From Rhizobium sp. Root1212 (GTDB taxonomy: Bacteria; Pseudomonadota; Alphaproteobacteria; Rhizobiales; Rhizobiaceae), in NCBI RefSeq assembly GCF_001424985.1, contig NZ_LMDA01000009.1:1-64000 (forward strand): DNA of 64,000 nt. Reading direction: 5' to 3'. The position numbers and the translations under genes were made by a program. This document shows, one piece after another, positions 26,105-35,007 of this stretch; position 1 is the stretch's first letter; every line of letters starts with the position of its first letter. The notes under the pieces were generated by a model that was not told where the DNA came from, ran no database searches, and saw nothing but the letters and a program-made list of their open reading frames with translations.

Positions 26105-26896
26105 TTATCGAGCGAAGTGCGGCTTTGACGCGTTCCACGTACGACGCGCATTCTCGAATTCTTGTTTGAAGTGACCTTCGGGCTTCATATAAAATCCCTG
26201 ACGCGCCAGGAAATAACCCCCCTTTCGCTTCAGGTCCGCTAGTCCCTCAGCCATCTTCAAGGCCATTAGGTTTGGATTGATAATCGGAACCTCGGAAGGT
26301 GTACCGCCTTCCATAAGGTGCTCCTGGTAGATTGCGGCGATGATTGTGCATCCCATGATCACGGTCTCCGCACCGAAGCGGTGGGCCGCTTCCTTCGATA
26401 GCCGGACGACGTCGTCTGCTACCGCACGGCGGTCATTGATCATGTCCTTCACAAACCAGTCGATGGCATCAACACCCCGTACGGTGCCGCCTTGTCCGTT
26501 CAGTCGTGCCTGATCGTAAATGTACGGAACCGCTTTGCGATGGTCAGTGAGAACCATGGTTGAATGACCGTAGTTCGCGGCCATTTGGAAGGAGGCCTCC
26601 AGCGGGCCGATGACAGGAATGTCAACAAGTTCGCGAGCAACTCGTACACCAGGATCATAGAGGCAGCCGACGATAACCGCGTCGTATCCCTGTTCTTCAG
26701 AGGCCATAACGGCCTCGAAAAGCGATTGCTCAATCATGTGCTTCGAGAAAAAGAAGTCGATGTCGGATGGGCAATTTTCAAGGTGCGTTACTTCTAGAAC
26801 GGTGTCTGAGGCCGCGTAGTGGCCGAGCGTCTTGAGGATGATTTCGTCGTACTTGGGAGACCCGAACGGGTTTACAAAATTGATCCGGTTTGACAT
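26105..26896 (-). CDS. Asp/Glu/hydantoin racemase-superfamily enzyme
   Basis: A 263-residue protein of the two-cysteine racemase fold, with the paired cysteines in VIVGCLYDPGVRVAR and TVIMGCTIIAA. Members racemise amino acids or hydantoins or isomerise maleate; the substrate here is unknown. It is a paralogue of 61202-61927, sharing the unusual opening INxxNPFG and GCxYDPGVRVAR. It starts a two-gene unit with the SDR. An operator-like sequence lies 38 bp upstream. Confidence 0.87.
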   Translation of the reverse strand: MSNRINFVNPFGSPKYDEIILKTLGHYAASDTVLEVTHLENCPSDIDFFFSKHMIEQSLFEAVMASEEQGYDAVIVGCLYDPGVRVARELVDIPVIGPLEASFQMAANYGHSTMVLTDHRKAVPYIYDQARLNGQGGTVRGVDAIDWFVKDMINDRRAVADDVVRLSKEAAHRFGAETVIMGCTIIAAIYQEHLMEGGTPSEVPIINPNLMALKMAEGLADLKRKGGYFLARQGFYMKPEGHFKQEFENARRTWNASKPHFAR

Positions 26897-26933
26897 GGCA
26901 TCCTCATAATTTGACCAGCCAGAATAATTTACT

Positions 26934-27068
26934 GACGTGGTAGTTTGTCGCCTTGATACCCGGCCCTGTCAAGCTCGTTGGGAGCGAGAATTGGTTGATC
27001 TGGCGCTTGACGAGACCGAAAGGATGGATTTACATACCCATAAGTCAAAAATAATGTCGTAAAAGTCA
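26934..27068. promoter_or_regulatory. Operator cluster between the racemase and nitronate monooxygenase genes
   Basis: 27034-27047 reads ATACC-CATA-AGTCA, a full consensus match. At exactly 21 bp on each side lie weaker copies: 27013-27026 AGACC-GAAA-GGATG (seven of ten, with a perfect left half) and 27055-27068 TGTCG-TAAA-AGTCA (eight of ten, with a perfect right half). A further weak copy, TGACG-TGGT-AGTTT, is at 26934-26947 near the divergent racemase gene. Confidence 0.55.
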
Positions 27069-27092
27069 GCTAACTGCTGCCGGAGGGTCGAG

Positions 27093-28205
27093 TTGAAAAC
27101 TGCCGTCACCGAAATGTTCGGGATCGAAACGCCCGTATTTGCATTTTCCCATTGCCGCGATGTTGTCGTGGCGACGTCGAAGGCCGGAGGAATGGGAGTT
27201 TTGGGCGCTGCCTGGATGACGCCGGAGCACCTTGAACAGGAATTGAAATGGATCGACGATCACATCGACGGGAAGCCGTACGGTGTGGACATGATTTTCA
27301 CGTCCACTGCTTCTGATATATCGGGAGGGAAAAGTCCTCGTAAAATTCTCCCGCCTGAGCAGGTCAACTACATCAACAACCTCATGACAGAGGACGGCGT
27401 CCCACCAATGCCCGAGGAGGATGTCGATGGTTGGTACGAGGAATATGCCAGTAATCTGAGCTTTACTCAGGAAGAAAGCGACGCTCTCTTTGAAGTGGCG
27501 ATGAGGCATCCAATAAAGCTTGTAGTCAGCGCTCTCGGTGTAGCGCCACCTTCAGTGATGGGGCGCGCACGAGAGGCTGGAATTAAATTCGGTGCCCTCG
27601 TTGGTTCTGCGCGCCAGGCTGAAAAGCAAGTTGAGGCAGGTGTTGATCTGATCATCGCCCAGGGTACTGAAGGTGGCGGGCACACGGGAAATGTCGCCTC
27701 GATGGTTTTATGGCCAGAGATCGTTGATCTCGTTGCGCCAATTCCAGTCCTTGCTGCCGGTGGAGTAGGGAACGGTAGACAGATGGCGGCAGCTCTGGCA
27801 CTCGGCGCAGAGGGTGTATGGTGCGGGACCATCTGGCTAGGCACGATGGAGAGCGAACTAAATCCCGATATGCGCGAGGTACTCTACGCGGCTAAATCAA
27901 CAGACGCGGTCATTACCTACGGTTACACGGGCAAGCCATGCAGGGCCATTCGAAGCAAATACACGGAGGCTTGGGCCGCACCGGAGGCCCCAAAGCCTCT
28001 GAAGGTTCCATACCAGTCCATTCTCTCGGGAGAGCCGTTCCGTAGAGCGGAGCGCTCTCATCGCAAAGATTGGATGACCTATTCCGCCGGACAGGTTGTC
28101 GGGCAAGTCAATGAGCCGAAGACGGTTAAGCAGGTGATGTACGACATGTTGAGCGAATATGTTGAAGCTATGGATAGAATGACGACTATCCTCGAAAGCG
28201 AGTGA
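27093..28205 (+). CDS. Nitronate monooxygenase / 2-nitropropane-dioxygenase-family FMN enzyme
   Basis: A 370-residue TIM-barrel flavoprotein. QGTEGGGHTGN carries the conserved His of the family's active site, and PVLAAGGVGNGRQMAAALALGAEGVWCGT is the FMN phosphate-binding region. The start is TTG, backed by a strong GGAGGG site five bases upstream, which decides the call. Some members oxidise nitronates; others are promiscuous or serve as enoyl reductases, so function is only approximate. Its promoter region carries three operator-like repeats. Confidence 0.85.
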   Translation: MKTAVTEMFGIETPVFAFSHCRDVVVATSKAGGMGVLGAAWMTPEHLEQELKWIDDHIDGKPYGVDMIFTSTASDISGGKSPRKILPPEQVNYINNLMTEDGVPPMPEEDVDGWYEEYASNLSFTQEESDALFEVAMRHPIKLVVSALGVAPPSVMGRAREAGIKFGALVGSARQAEKQVEAGVDLIIAQGTEGGGHTGNVASMVLWPEIVDLVAPIPVLAAGGVGNGRQMAAALALGAEGVWCGTIWLGTMESELNPDMREVLYAAKSTDAVITYGYTGKPCRAIRSKYTEAWAAPEAPKPLKVPYQSILSGEPFRRAERSHRKDWMTYSAGQVVGQVNEPKTVKQVMYDMLSEYVEAMDRMTTILESE

Positions 28206-28280
28206 ACATTCCGCGCTCTTCACTTTCGTGAACGGACATGTGGCCATCAACTTTGTTTAATGGCCTCGCCAATAGTTCAG

Positions 28281-28320
28281 CTTTGCACAGTCAGGTGGTA
28301 AGCCGGTTGTGCAAAGTTTT
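28281..28320 (+). terminator. Intrinsic terminator after the nitronate monooxygenase gene
   Basis: Perfect 9-bp arms CTTTGCACA and TGTGCAAAG enclose an 18-base loop and are followed by TTTTC. Confidence 0.7.
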
Positions 28321-28373
28321 CTGTTTAAGTTGTTGTTTAAAAATACAAAATTTAATTTTTTCATTATTTTTTA

Positions 28374-28418
28374 TTGCACATTAGTCCTCTCTCGAATATA
28401 AAACTGACTGATCGGTAT
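28374..28418 (+). promoter_or_regulatory. Sigma-70-type promoter with overlapping operator for the second binding protein
   Basis: TTGCAC (28374-28379) and TATAAA (28397-28402) are separated by 17 bp, and a very AT-rich tract upstream (28330-28373) could act as an UP element. The operator TGACT-GATC-GGTAT (28405-28418, full match) begins three bases after the -10, where it would cover the start site. The same TATAAAACTGAC arrangement occurs in front of the paralogous gene at 6960. Confidence 0.7.
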
Positions 28419-28467
28419 ATTTGAATACCGGCGCAGACAATAACCATAATCGCAGAGAGGAACTTAC

Positions 28468-29283
28468 ATGAAGCGTCTACTGGCCCTCACGGCAGTTTTG
28501 ACGGTCGCCCAGACCATTTCGGTGCTCGCGGCTACTTGCACGACCGAAGTCCAGACGGTTGAAAAAGGCAAGCTCACTGTTGCTGCCTACGATTATCCCC
28601 CTTTTTCCGTCACGTCCGGTAACGGCGCTTCGGGCATCGACTTTGATATTGTAAAGCGGGCGGCTGAAGAAAACTGCCTGGAAGTCGTCACCCTCACCCT
28701 GGACCCGGCTGCTACCATTCAGGCAGTCGTCAGCGGAAAATCCGACGTTGCAATTGGCAGCTGGAACCGAACTGAAAAGCGCGCTCAGGCAGTCTCTATG
28801 TCGGCTCCAACGTACCTCGATCCGATGGGCATTTTCTCCAAGGAGGGCTACGACACTGTTGAGTCGTTCGTCGGCAAGAACGTGGGGACCGTACAGGGTT
28901 ACCTCTGGGTTGGCGAGCTTCAGAAGCTCCTTGGTCCCAACCTAAAACTCTATCCGACACCGGTTGCTTTGGCTCAGGACCTGGAAGCGGGGCGCATCGA
29001 TGTTGCCGCCGACGGATACAATTCGGGTGCATATCTTCAGAAGACTGCGAACGGGTACAAGGGTATCAAGATCGTGGTTTCCAAGCCGGACGAGCGCGTC
29101 ACCGCATCGATCCAGCCTGCTCAGGCGGGTATCATCTACACCAAGGGCAACGAGTCGCTCGGTGCCGCTCTCGACAAGAGCATCAAGGCGCAGCACGAGG
29201 ACGGTTCAATCGTGAAGGCTTTGGAAGCGGCAGGCTTCGACAAGGCGGTCGCTGACGTAGGTGAACCGCGTATGGTTAAATGA
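28468..29283 (+). CDS. Family-3 solute-binding protein, orphan paralogue of 6960-7775
   Basis: A 271-residue periplasmic protein with a signal peptide of about 21 residues and SBP_bac_3 features: LTVAAYDYPPFSV, GIDFDIVKRAAEENCLEVVTL, IGSWNRTEKRAQAV. It is the same length as the protein encoded at 6960-7775 and matches it along its whole length, so the two arose by duplication. No permease or ATPase gene is adjacent. Strong ribosome site (AGAGAGGAA). A terminator follows. Confidence 0.88.
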   Translation: MKRLLALTAVLTVAQTISVLAATCTTEVQTVEKGKLTVAAYDYPPFSVTSGNGASGIDFDIVKRAAEENCLEVVTLTLDPAATIQAVVSGKSDVAIGSWNRTEKRAQAVSMSAPTYLDPMGIFSKEGYDTVESFVGKNVGTVQGYLWVGELQKLLGPNLKLYPTPVALAQDLEAGRIDVAADGYNSGAYLQKTANGYKGIKIVVSKPDERVTASIQPAQAGIIYTKGNESLGAALDKSIKAQHEDGSIVKALEAAGFDKAVADVGEPRMVK

Positions 29284-29309
29284 CCTGTTTCGAGTGAAGC
29301 TTCCGATGG

Positions 29310-29338
29310 CCGCCTTGGGAGACCGAGGCGGTCTTTTT
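29310..29338 (+). terminator. Intrinsic terminator after the second binding protein
   Basis: CCGCCTTGG pairs with CCGAGGCGG (one wobble) around GAGA, followed by TCTTTTT. Confidence 0.85.
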
Positions 29339-29542
29339 GTTACGAGGTGAGGGGCCTGTCGTGGTGAGGGTTTAGCCGATATCGCCCGGTTTGGAGATTA
29401 GACCGGAAGCTGCCTCTTCCACATTGGTAGTGCGGATTGCGTCATATCCAGACTGACGGCTATCCGAAGCTCTTTGAAACCCGGCCTTAATAAAAACGAC
29501 CTACGATTGTGGACGGGAGCCGTATGATTAGTTGAGGGCCTA

Positions 29543-30988
29543 ATGCGATATCCGAAATCTATTGCCGATGAGGTTGATCGTATCAATCTCGCTATTTCGT
29601 CCTGGCCCGCTGACATGGCGGTCTCTACCGACGAGGTAATTAAATGGGTGCTTCAATTCGACGAAGCAGACTTCGGTCTTGCTCTGCGTGTCGTCCAAAA
29701 TCTTAATATCATAGGGCAGCGCGATATAGATCGTGGTCTTCAGATCGCCTTTTCAAAACTGGTTCGTAAGGCCGTTGAGAAGAAGTCTCGCATCACAGGC
29801 ACAAACACCATGTATGCCGCGATGGGTGATGTGGGAAAAAGTGGTTCTATGATTGGGTATCATCTGCGGATGAATACTTCGATTTCAGAGGAAAACTTCC
29901 TGAACTCGGAGAACTTTCACCATATTGCGGCAGGTCATGTGGAGAATCTTGTCCTTCTTGATGACGTAATCGGGACCGGTCGCCAAGCGACTGAAGAAAT
30001 CGAGAAGCTTGCGGAGAGCGTACTACCCCTCGGAGTGAAAAACCTTTTTGTTTTATCGGTCTGCGGCATGAAAAATGCCATTGAAGAAATCGAGGAGAAG
30101 ACGAAAGCGTTCACCTTCTCAGCGTTCGAATATGATGAGGCAGACACTGCCGGGTCGCTTGACTCGTCGTTTTATGCGGGCGTCCCCCACGTTGACAGAG
30201 TTCGTTTAAAGAGCCGCCTCGAAGACTATGGGCGGATTTGCTACAAGAGTAGTCCGCTCGGCTTTGGTGCGCTAGCGGCACTGCTAGTGCTGCCTTACAA
30301 TACCCCCAACTTCACCCTGCCTGTTATCTGGAGTGATAACAACGAATGGATTCCGCTTTTCCGGCGCGTTCGCCGCGTTAACGGAATTTCCGCTTACTAC
30401 AAACAATTCAAGAAAGCGGTGGACGAGAAAGCGCAATCTGAAAAGCCAGTTGAAAGCGGAGCACCTCTTGACCAAGTCACCCTCTTCGTCGAAGGCAAAC
30501 GCGATGAAGCATTTTTCGATGAGCTTTCCGCGCGCATCAATCTGGCCGACTTGATTGGTGCGCAACGAGTATCTGTCGTGAGCCTCGGTAGCAACGTGGC
30601 ATCTGAACGTTTGGCCGAACTATTGGCAACCACCACGCCAAATGCGATATTTGTGGTAGATGAAGTACAACACGGACGAAATATTCACGAGAGACTTGCT
30701 AAGACAGCACCGGTTATAACCCTAAACCCCTCATATTTTCGTTTCTTCGATCTCAACCGGCTGGTCGAGGAGTATCTTCCAGAACAAGCTGCGCTGGGTG
30801 TACTCAATGCTCCGAAAGAACAGGTGGCGACAGAAGTCGAAAGAGTTCTTGCCCGTTCCGGGCCAATGGAACGTGCGCTGCGCACGACAAGGGACCTTGT
30901 TGAGCGCTACTTAAATTACGATGAGGTGGAATTGTTTGTCGAAAAGCTCAAACACGCGATAATGCAATCACGCAGTCAGCGAAGTTGA
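29543..30988 (+). CDS. Phosphoribosyltransferase-like / TOPRIM-like fusion protein (defence candidate)
   Basis: A 481-residue soluble protein in two parts. Residues about 40-280 look like a phosphoribosyltransferase fold: the PRPP loop is LVLLDDVIGTG (residues 137-146) with downstream blocks FGALAALLVLPYNTPNFTLPVIWS and WIPLFRRV, as in the conflict-associated 'PRTase-CE' family. After a linker (about 290-310), VTLFVEGKRDEAFFDEL (312-328) matches TOPRIM motif 1 with its Glu, and IFVVDEVQHG (369-378) sits where the DxD strand should be, but the second Asp is not present. A fused nucleotide-binding enzyme and nuclease-like domain is typical of prokaryotic immune proteins. It stands alone, isolated by terminators, and looks AT-richer than its neighbours. 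Confidence 0.72.
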   Translation: MRYPKSIADEVDRINLAISSWPADMAVSTDEVIKWVLQFDEADFGLALRVVQNLNIIGQRDIDRGLQIAFSKLVRKAVEKKSRITGTNTMYAAMGDVGKSGSMIGYHLRMNTSISEENFLNSENFHHIAAGHVENLVLLDDVIGTGRQATEEIEKLAESVLPLGVKNLFVLSVCGMKNAIEEIEEKTKAFTFSAFEYDEADTAGSLDSSFYAGVPHVDRVRLKSRLEDYGRICYKSSPLGFGALAALLVLPYNTPNFTLPVIWSDNNEWIPLFRRVRRVNGISAYYKQFKKAVDEKAQSEKPVESGAPLDQVTLFVEGKRDEAFFDELSARINLADLIGAQRVSVVSLGSNVASERLAELLATTTPNAIFVVDEVQHGRNIHERLAKTAPVITLNPSYFRFFDLNRLVEEYLPEQAALGVLNAPKEQVATEVERVLARSGPMERALRTTRDLVERYLNYDEVELFVEKLKHAIMQSRSQRS

Positions 30989-31369
30989 GCGTACAATTAT
31001 TTCAGGACAGGGAGGGGTAACAGCCTCTTAGATGGCGGCACAGAAACTCCCGCCGACGAATAAATCGATTGGTAGCCGATACTGCATCCTGGTTTGGAGA
31101 TATGGGAGTTACCTATTAATTGATTGAGCACCTCCGCCGGGGAGGACTTTGGCTCGCTGCGCTCGGAACCATGCCGCTAATGCAGTCAGCTCTTCCCGCA
31201 GAGAAGGTTCGTCGAGGTCCTCTGCAGGACTACAATCAACCCAAGTCATGCGCCCGGCGAAACAAACCCGACATTTACGATTATCTGGAGATAAAATAAC
31301 CAATGGCGTGCTCCCGGCGTTGTAGAACTGAAGGGCGCGCCCGGTATTAGGCGCACCCCCCAATAGCAA
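30989..31369. other. Gap of about 380 bp with only a weak reading frame
   Basis: On the minus strand, immediately after the stop of the citrate-synthase-like gene and in the same frame, 86 codons stay open to 31109 (for example LVILSPDNRKCRVCFAGRMTW…EELTALAAWFRAQR). There is no ATG near its beginning and no ribosome site. It could be a fragment of a lost gene, perhaps linked to insertion of the neighbouring defence gene. Nothing else convincing is seen. Confidence 0.3.
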
Positions 31370-32188
31370 TTATTTAGCCCAACCAGCTGCGCTCAGATCG
31401 TTGGTCAGGTCTTTCCGTTCGCGTGTGTAGTTGACAATCTCGTCCGGCAGAGTGCGGATACGCGTCTTGGACTGAAGTTCTTCAGATACGTGCGCGACAA
31501 CACCGGGGAAGGTCGAGAGGAGGGCGAGGCCCGTCATCTCATCCGGAGTGAAGCCCATTTCGGTCAAGATTGCCGCCATGATGCCAACTTCATTGATGGC
31601 CATTTCCGGCTTGTTCACTCGCTTAATAAAGGCGCGATGCACGGCCTCGTACCACTCGCAGACGTCGCCCCAAACACCAGCCTCTACGGCAATGGACTTG
31701 AGCTTCTGAGCGCGCGGGTCGGTAAACTTAAAATTCGGATGTCCGAAGCCGCCAACCCGCAGCTTCTTCTCGCGGATTTCGTCGACTGCAGCTTCCGCAC
31801 ACTCGTCGAGGGACGCGCCTGGCTTGCGATGGGTGTCGTAGGTCGCGCGAATGAAGGAGCCCGCGCTGTCAGGTGCGAGGGTATATTCGCCTGCGGACAA
31901 CATTGCTGTAGCCAATCCCGCAACCATCGACGGGTTGCCCGAAACGCAATAGCGGGCAGCGACTGTTCCCGGCTTCTTCAATGAATAGTCAAGGACTGAA
32001 CACAGTATGGCATCGATGATCTTTGTCTGACCCGGCGTCGGGAGCTGCCCTCGAATGAGCAGGTAGGTAGCGGCGGGAAAGGAGATGTTCCCGATTATCT
32101 CGCCCAGGCTATAGCCACGAATGAAGACATCCGACTCTTCCACATCGCTTACACTGGTCTTCCACGACTTCTGAATACCGGCCGTCAT
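31370..32188 (-). CDS. Citrate-synthase-superfamily lyase (citryl-CoA-lyase-like)
   Basis: A 272-residue protein of the citrate synthase fold but much shorter than true citrate synthases (about 430). SLGEIIGNISFPAATYLLIRGQLPT, the region VGGFGHPNFKFTDPRAQ (active-site His) and the C-terminal VAHVSEEL are recognisable. Short members cleave citryl-CoA or related 3-hydroxy-3-carboxy-acyl-CoA esters into acetyl-CoA plus an oxoacid. This fits a final cleavage step of a CoA-bound intermediate in this catabolic district. Divergent from the opine-oxidase-like genes across a gap with three operator-like repeats. Confidence 0.8.
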   Translation of the reverse strand: MTAGIQKSWKTSVSDVEESDVFIRGYSLGEIIGNISFPAATYLLIRGQLPTPGQTKIIDAILCSVLDYSLKKPGTVAARYCVSGNPSMVAGLATAMLSAGEYTLAPDSAGSFIRATYDTHRKPGASLDECAEAAVDEIREKKLRVGGFGHPNFKFTDPRAQKLKSIAVEAGVWGDVCEWYEAVHRAFIKRVNKPEMAINEVGIMAAILTEMGFTPDEMTGLALLSTFPGVVAHVSEELQSKTRIRTLPDEIVNYTRERKDLTNDLSAAGWAK

Positions 32189-32245
32189 CTCATTACCTCT
32201 TGCTTCTCAGATCGGTGCAGCTAAAGGCGCTGCGCGTGCTTTTGA

Positions 32246-32299
32246 GTACCAAGGATTAAAATATTTGTCCAGTGAGTATGTTTTTTGATTGAAGGGTAT
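32246..32299. promoter_or_regulatory. Three operator-like repeats spaced 20 bp
   Basis: GTACC-AAGG-ATTAA (32246, eight of ten), TGTCC-AGTG-AGTAT (32266, nine of ten) and TGATT-GAAG-GGTAT (32286, nine of ten) begin 20 bp apart between the divergent lyase (-) and flavoprotein (+) genes. Confidence 0.5.
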
Positions 32300-32397
32300 T
32301 TTTTTACGAGGATAGCTGCGCTAACGTTCGTTTTGTCGTGTCGGGGAGGCTTCTCCGAAAAGATGAAGACGTGCTCGACCACGCAAGGGAGATGGCT

Positions 32398-33822
32398 ATG
32401 CAAGGTAAGATCGTCGTGGTGGGGGCGAGTGCAGGAGGATGTCGCGTCGCACTGGCGGCCCAAGCTGCTGGACACGATGTAACGCTCGTGGATGAGCATC
32501 CTCAAGCGATGAAAGACATGAGTTTCGATGCTCCGTGGTTTTACGGAGCAGGACTGCCTTCAGCGCTTCTAAATGACAACTCCATTGCTCAGGCAGTCTT
32601 GGAAGGCAGCCCGGAGTTGATCGAATGTTTGGAAAGCGGTGTCGACGTGCGCGTTTCCACTGTCCTTTGGGGCGCATTTCGCAATGGGCCGAACAGCGTA
32701 AATGTCGGGCGGCCCCGGGTTGGTCTAGTAAACCGCGATGGCAACGAGATTCTGGAGCACGACACCTTGGTAATCGCTACTGGTGTCAGGGACTTCGTGC
32801 CTTCTTTTAAGGGTTGGGAACTGCCAGGCGTATTTGGCGGCAAGGCTGGCATCGCAATGCTCGACCTTTATCAAGTGTTCGAAGGGAGAAAAGCGGTAGT
32901 TCTCGGCACCTCAGAGTTAGCGCTGAGGTTTATTCGTTCGGCGCTGGCGCGGGGTACTGAGATTGTTGCTGTCATTGAGGCGGGACAAGAGGTGTATGCG
33001 GGGCCGGAGGCGGCTGCTTGGCTGGCCGAGCGGGGCATTCCCGTGCACCTGCGGCATGTCGTACACGAAGCCCTCGGAAAGACTGAAGTTTCTGGCGCAA
33101 TCTGCGTTTCGCTCGACGGTGATGCGACCTTTGCGGTTGACTGCGACTCCATAGCTGTCGCCATTGCAACACTGCCCAACATCGAACTGCCTGCCGCAAT
33201 GGGCTGCAAAATGCACTATGACCCCGGGCTGGCCTCTTGGGTACCTGAAGTCGACGCTCGGGGTGAGACGAGCCTGGAAAGCGTTTATTGGTTGAGAGAT
33301 GACGCCAGTTCCGAGGCATTGTTGGCCTCGATCAAGGGTGAGACGAACGCTGATCGATTCCCGCCTCACGCCGCTCAAACTCAGCCTACACTGGACTACA
33401 TCAAGACCTGGATAAGTGCTCTACACGAAAGTGGAGGCGACGACGTCAATATCTGCCAATGCGAGACCGTCACCCGAGGTGAGTTTTGTGGAATCGCGCC
33501 TCCCTCATATCTCGGGCAGGGTCTACGACATGCCCAAAGCCCCATCGTCCACTCCGACGCTGCGCGCGCACCACGCATCAACCAAGATTTTATGAAGCGG
33601 ATGACACGCGTTTCGATGGGACATTGCCAAGGCAAACGTTGTCGAGACGAGGCTTCCATCGCGCTGGCGCTGCGCTTCGGTGTCGACCCAGATGCAATCC
33701 GCCCCGCCAGCTATCGCTTCCCGTTGCGACCTATCGACCTCGCCTTGATCGCCGATGATGATGAGAGTGAGGACATCCGCCTGCACTGGCAGATGTGGCC
33801 GTACGAGACCCGACAAGACTAA
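32398..33822 (+). CDS. Opine-oxidase subunit A-like / HcnB-like FAD oxidoreductase with [2Fe-2S] BFD domain
   Basis: A 474-residue two-part flavoprotein. The N-terminal pyridine-nucleotide-disulfide-type domain opens with KIVVVGASAGGCRVALAAQAAGH (a variant dinucleotide loop) and continues ATGVRDFVPSFKGWELPGVFGG. The C-terminus is a BFD-like cluster domain with cysteines in NICQCETV and MGHCQGKRCRDE. I chose the ATG at 32398 because AAGGGAG ends six bases before it; the ATG at 32392 has no room for that site. With the next gene it resembles OoxA/OoxB or the HcnB/HcnC pair, which oxidise secondary amines such as opines or D-amino acids. Confidence 0.83.
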   Translation: MQGKIVVVGASAGGCRVALAAQAAGHDVTLVDEHPQAMKDMSFDAPWFYGAGLPSALLNDNSIAQAVLEGSPELIECLESGVDVRVSTVLWGAFRNGPNSVNVGRPRVGLVNRDGNEILEHDTLVIATGVRDFVPSFKGWELPGVFGGKAGIAMLDLYQVFEGRKAVVLGTSELALRFIRSALARGTEIVAVIEAGQEVYAGPEAAAWLAERGIPVHLRHVVHEALGKTEVSGAICVSLDGDATFAVDCDSIAVAIATLPNIELPAAMGCKMHYDPGLASWVPEVDARGETSLESVYWLRDDASSEALLASIKGETNADRFPPHAAQTQPTLDYIKTWISALHESGGDDVNICQCETVTRGEFCGIAPPSYLGQGLRHAQSPIVHSDAARAPRINQDFMKRMTRVSMGHCQGKRCRDEASIALALRFGVDPDAIRPASYRFPLRPIDLALIADDDESEDIRLHWQMWPYETRQD

Positions 33823-33846
33823 TCACCCGCCAACTTGGATACGACG

Positions 33847-35007
33847 ATGAATAATTTCGATGTAATTGTTGTTGGCGCGGGCATCCTCGGCCTATCGACT
33901 GCTTATCATGCCCAAAAGGCAGGAGCGAAAGTGTTGGTCCTTGACGCTGGAGCAACCGCATATGAGGCTTCGTCACGCGCTACGGGCTACCTTAGCCTGC
34001 GTGGGGAAACCCCAGCTGAGAGCCCGTTGGCTCAAGAGGCTGAGAAGCTCTGGGACGGCCTGGATGAGGAATTGGGCTACCCCACGGAATGGACGCAGAA
34101 GGGCCGTATCTGGGCAGCATTCAACGAGCGTGAACTTGATGAACTAAAGCAGCTGTACGGAACATTCAGGAAAACCAACGTTCCGTTTGAGTTCCTGAGT
34201 GGCGACGACCTCCGTGAGATGATGCCCTGCCTCAGCGAGAGTTGTCTCGGAGGTATTTGGACTCATCGGTCGGGTCACGCCAATCCGCAACGCACGTCAC
34301 AGGCATTTGCATGGGCGTTCAATGACCGGGGTGGCGAAATAAGGGAATACACGCCCGTACTTGAAATCCTTACCGAAGGCGGGAAAGCTAAGGGTGTTCG
34401 TACCCTTCAAGGCGAGCTGCATAGCGACAAGCTGGCGCTTTGCGCCGCCGCGCACAACACTTTGCTTTTGGAGCCCCTCGGTATTCACTTTCCGCTGGCC
34501 CCGGTTCGATTGGAAGCATTGGTAACGACGCCGATGCCGCCTCTGTTCGAGCAGGCCTTTATCGGAAACGGCCTTTCGATCCGCCAGACAAAGCGTGGAA
34601 ACCTCCACATGAACGGCGGTCCATACGAGTGGGTTGATCTGGAGATCGGCAAAGAGGCCGCAAAACCCAATACTCAGATTGTACGGAACATCCTGCGACG
34701 TGCCATCGAAACCATGCCGGTCCTCAAGGGCGCGCAGTTTCTTCGTAGCTGGGCGGGCATCGTCGATATGGCACCAGACCAAATGACTACAATTCACAAA
34801 TTCGATAGTCCTGAGGGTTTGGTGACCGCAGCCTGTTCAGGTCATGGTTTCGGAATGGCACCTGCAGTTGGTATCGCCGTTTCTGAGTTGCTGCTGAAAG
34901 GTGAGACACGGATGCCTATCGACCAGTTATCACTCGACCGCTTTAATAAAGTTTCGACCGATTGGCGAGCCAAGCGGCGCTGGGAGGCAGGTCAGTACAA
35001 TACCTAG
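33847..35007 (+). CDS. DAO-family FAD oxidoreductase (OoxB/HcnC/glycine-oxidase-like)
   Basis: A 386-residue D-amino-acid-oxidase-fold protein: DVIVVGAGILGLSTAYHAQKAG binds FAD, and the C-terminal ACSGHGFGMAPAVGIAVSELLL closes the FAD site. It lies 24 bp after the OoxA-like gene and is probably its catalytic partner, oxidising a C-N bond and passing electrons through the cluster subunit to the membrane, perhaps via the NDH-2-type enzyme encoded just downstream. An upstream TTG at 33835 could add four residues. Confidence 0.85.
   Translation: MNNFDVIVVGAGILGLSTAYHAQKAGAKVLVLDAGATAYEASSRATGYLSLRGETPAESPLAQEAEKLWDGLDEELGYPTEWTQKGRIWAAFNERELDELKQLYGTFRKTNVPFEFLSGDDLREMMPCLSESCLGGIWTHRSGHANPQRTSQAFAWAFNDRGGEIREYTPVLEILTEGGKAKGVRTLQGELHSDKLALCAAAHNTLLLEPLGIHFPLAPVRLEALVTTPMPPLFEQAFIGNGLSIRQTKRGNLHMNGGPYEWVDLEIGKEAAKPNTQIVRNILRRAIETMPVLKGAQFLRSWAGIVDMAPDQMTTIHKFDSPEGLVTAACSGHGFGMAPAVGIAVSELLLKGETRMPIDQLSLDRFNKVSTDWRAKRRWEAGQYNT

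Noticed and set aside
29543-30988. Calling the gene a normal purine/pyrimidine salvage phosphoribosyltransferase
   Set aside because: Length is more than double that of salvage enzymes, the C-terminal half has TOPRIM-like motifs, and no nucleotide-salvage genes are adjacent.
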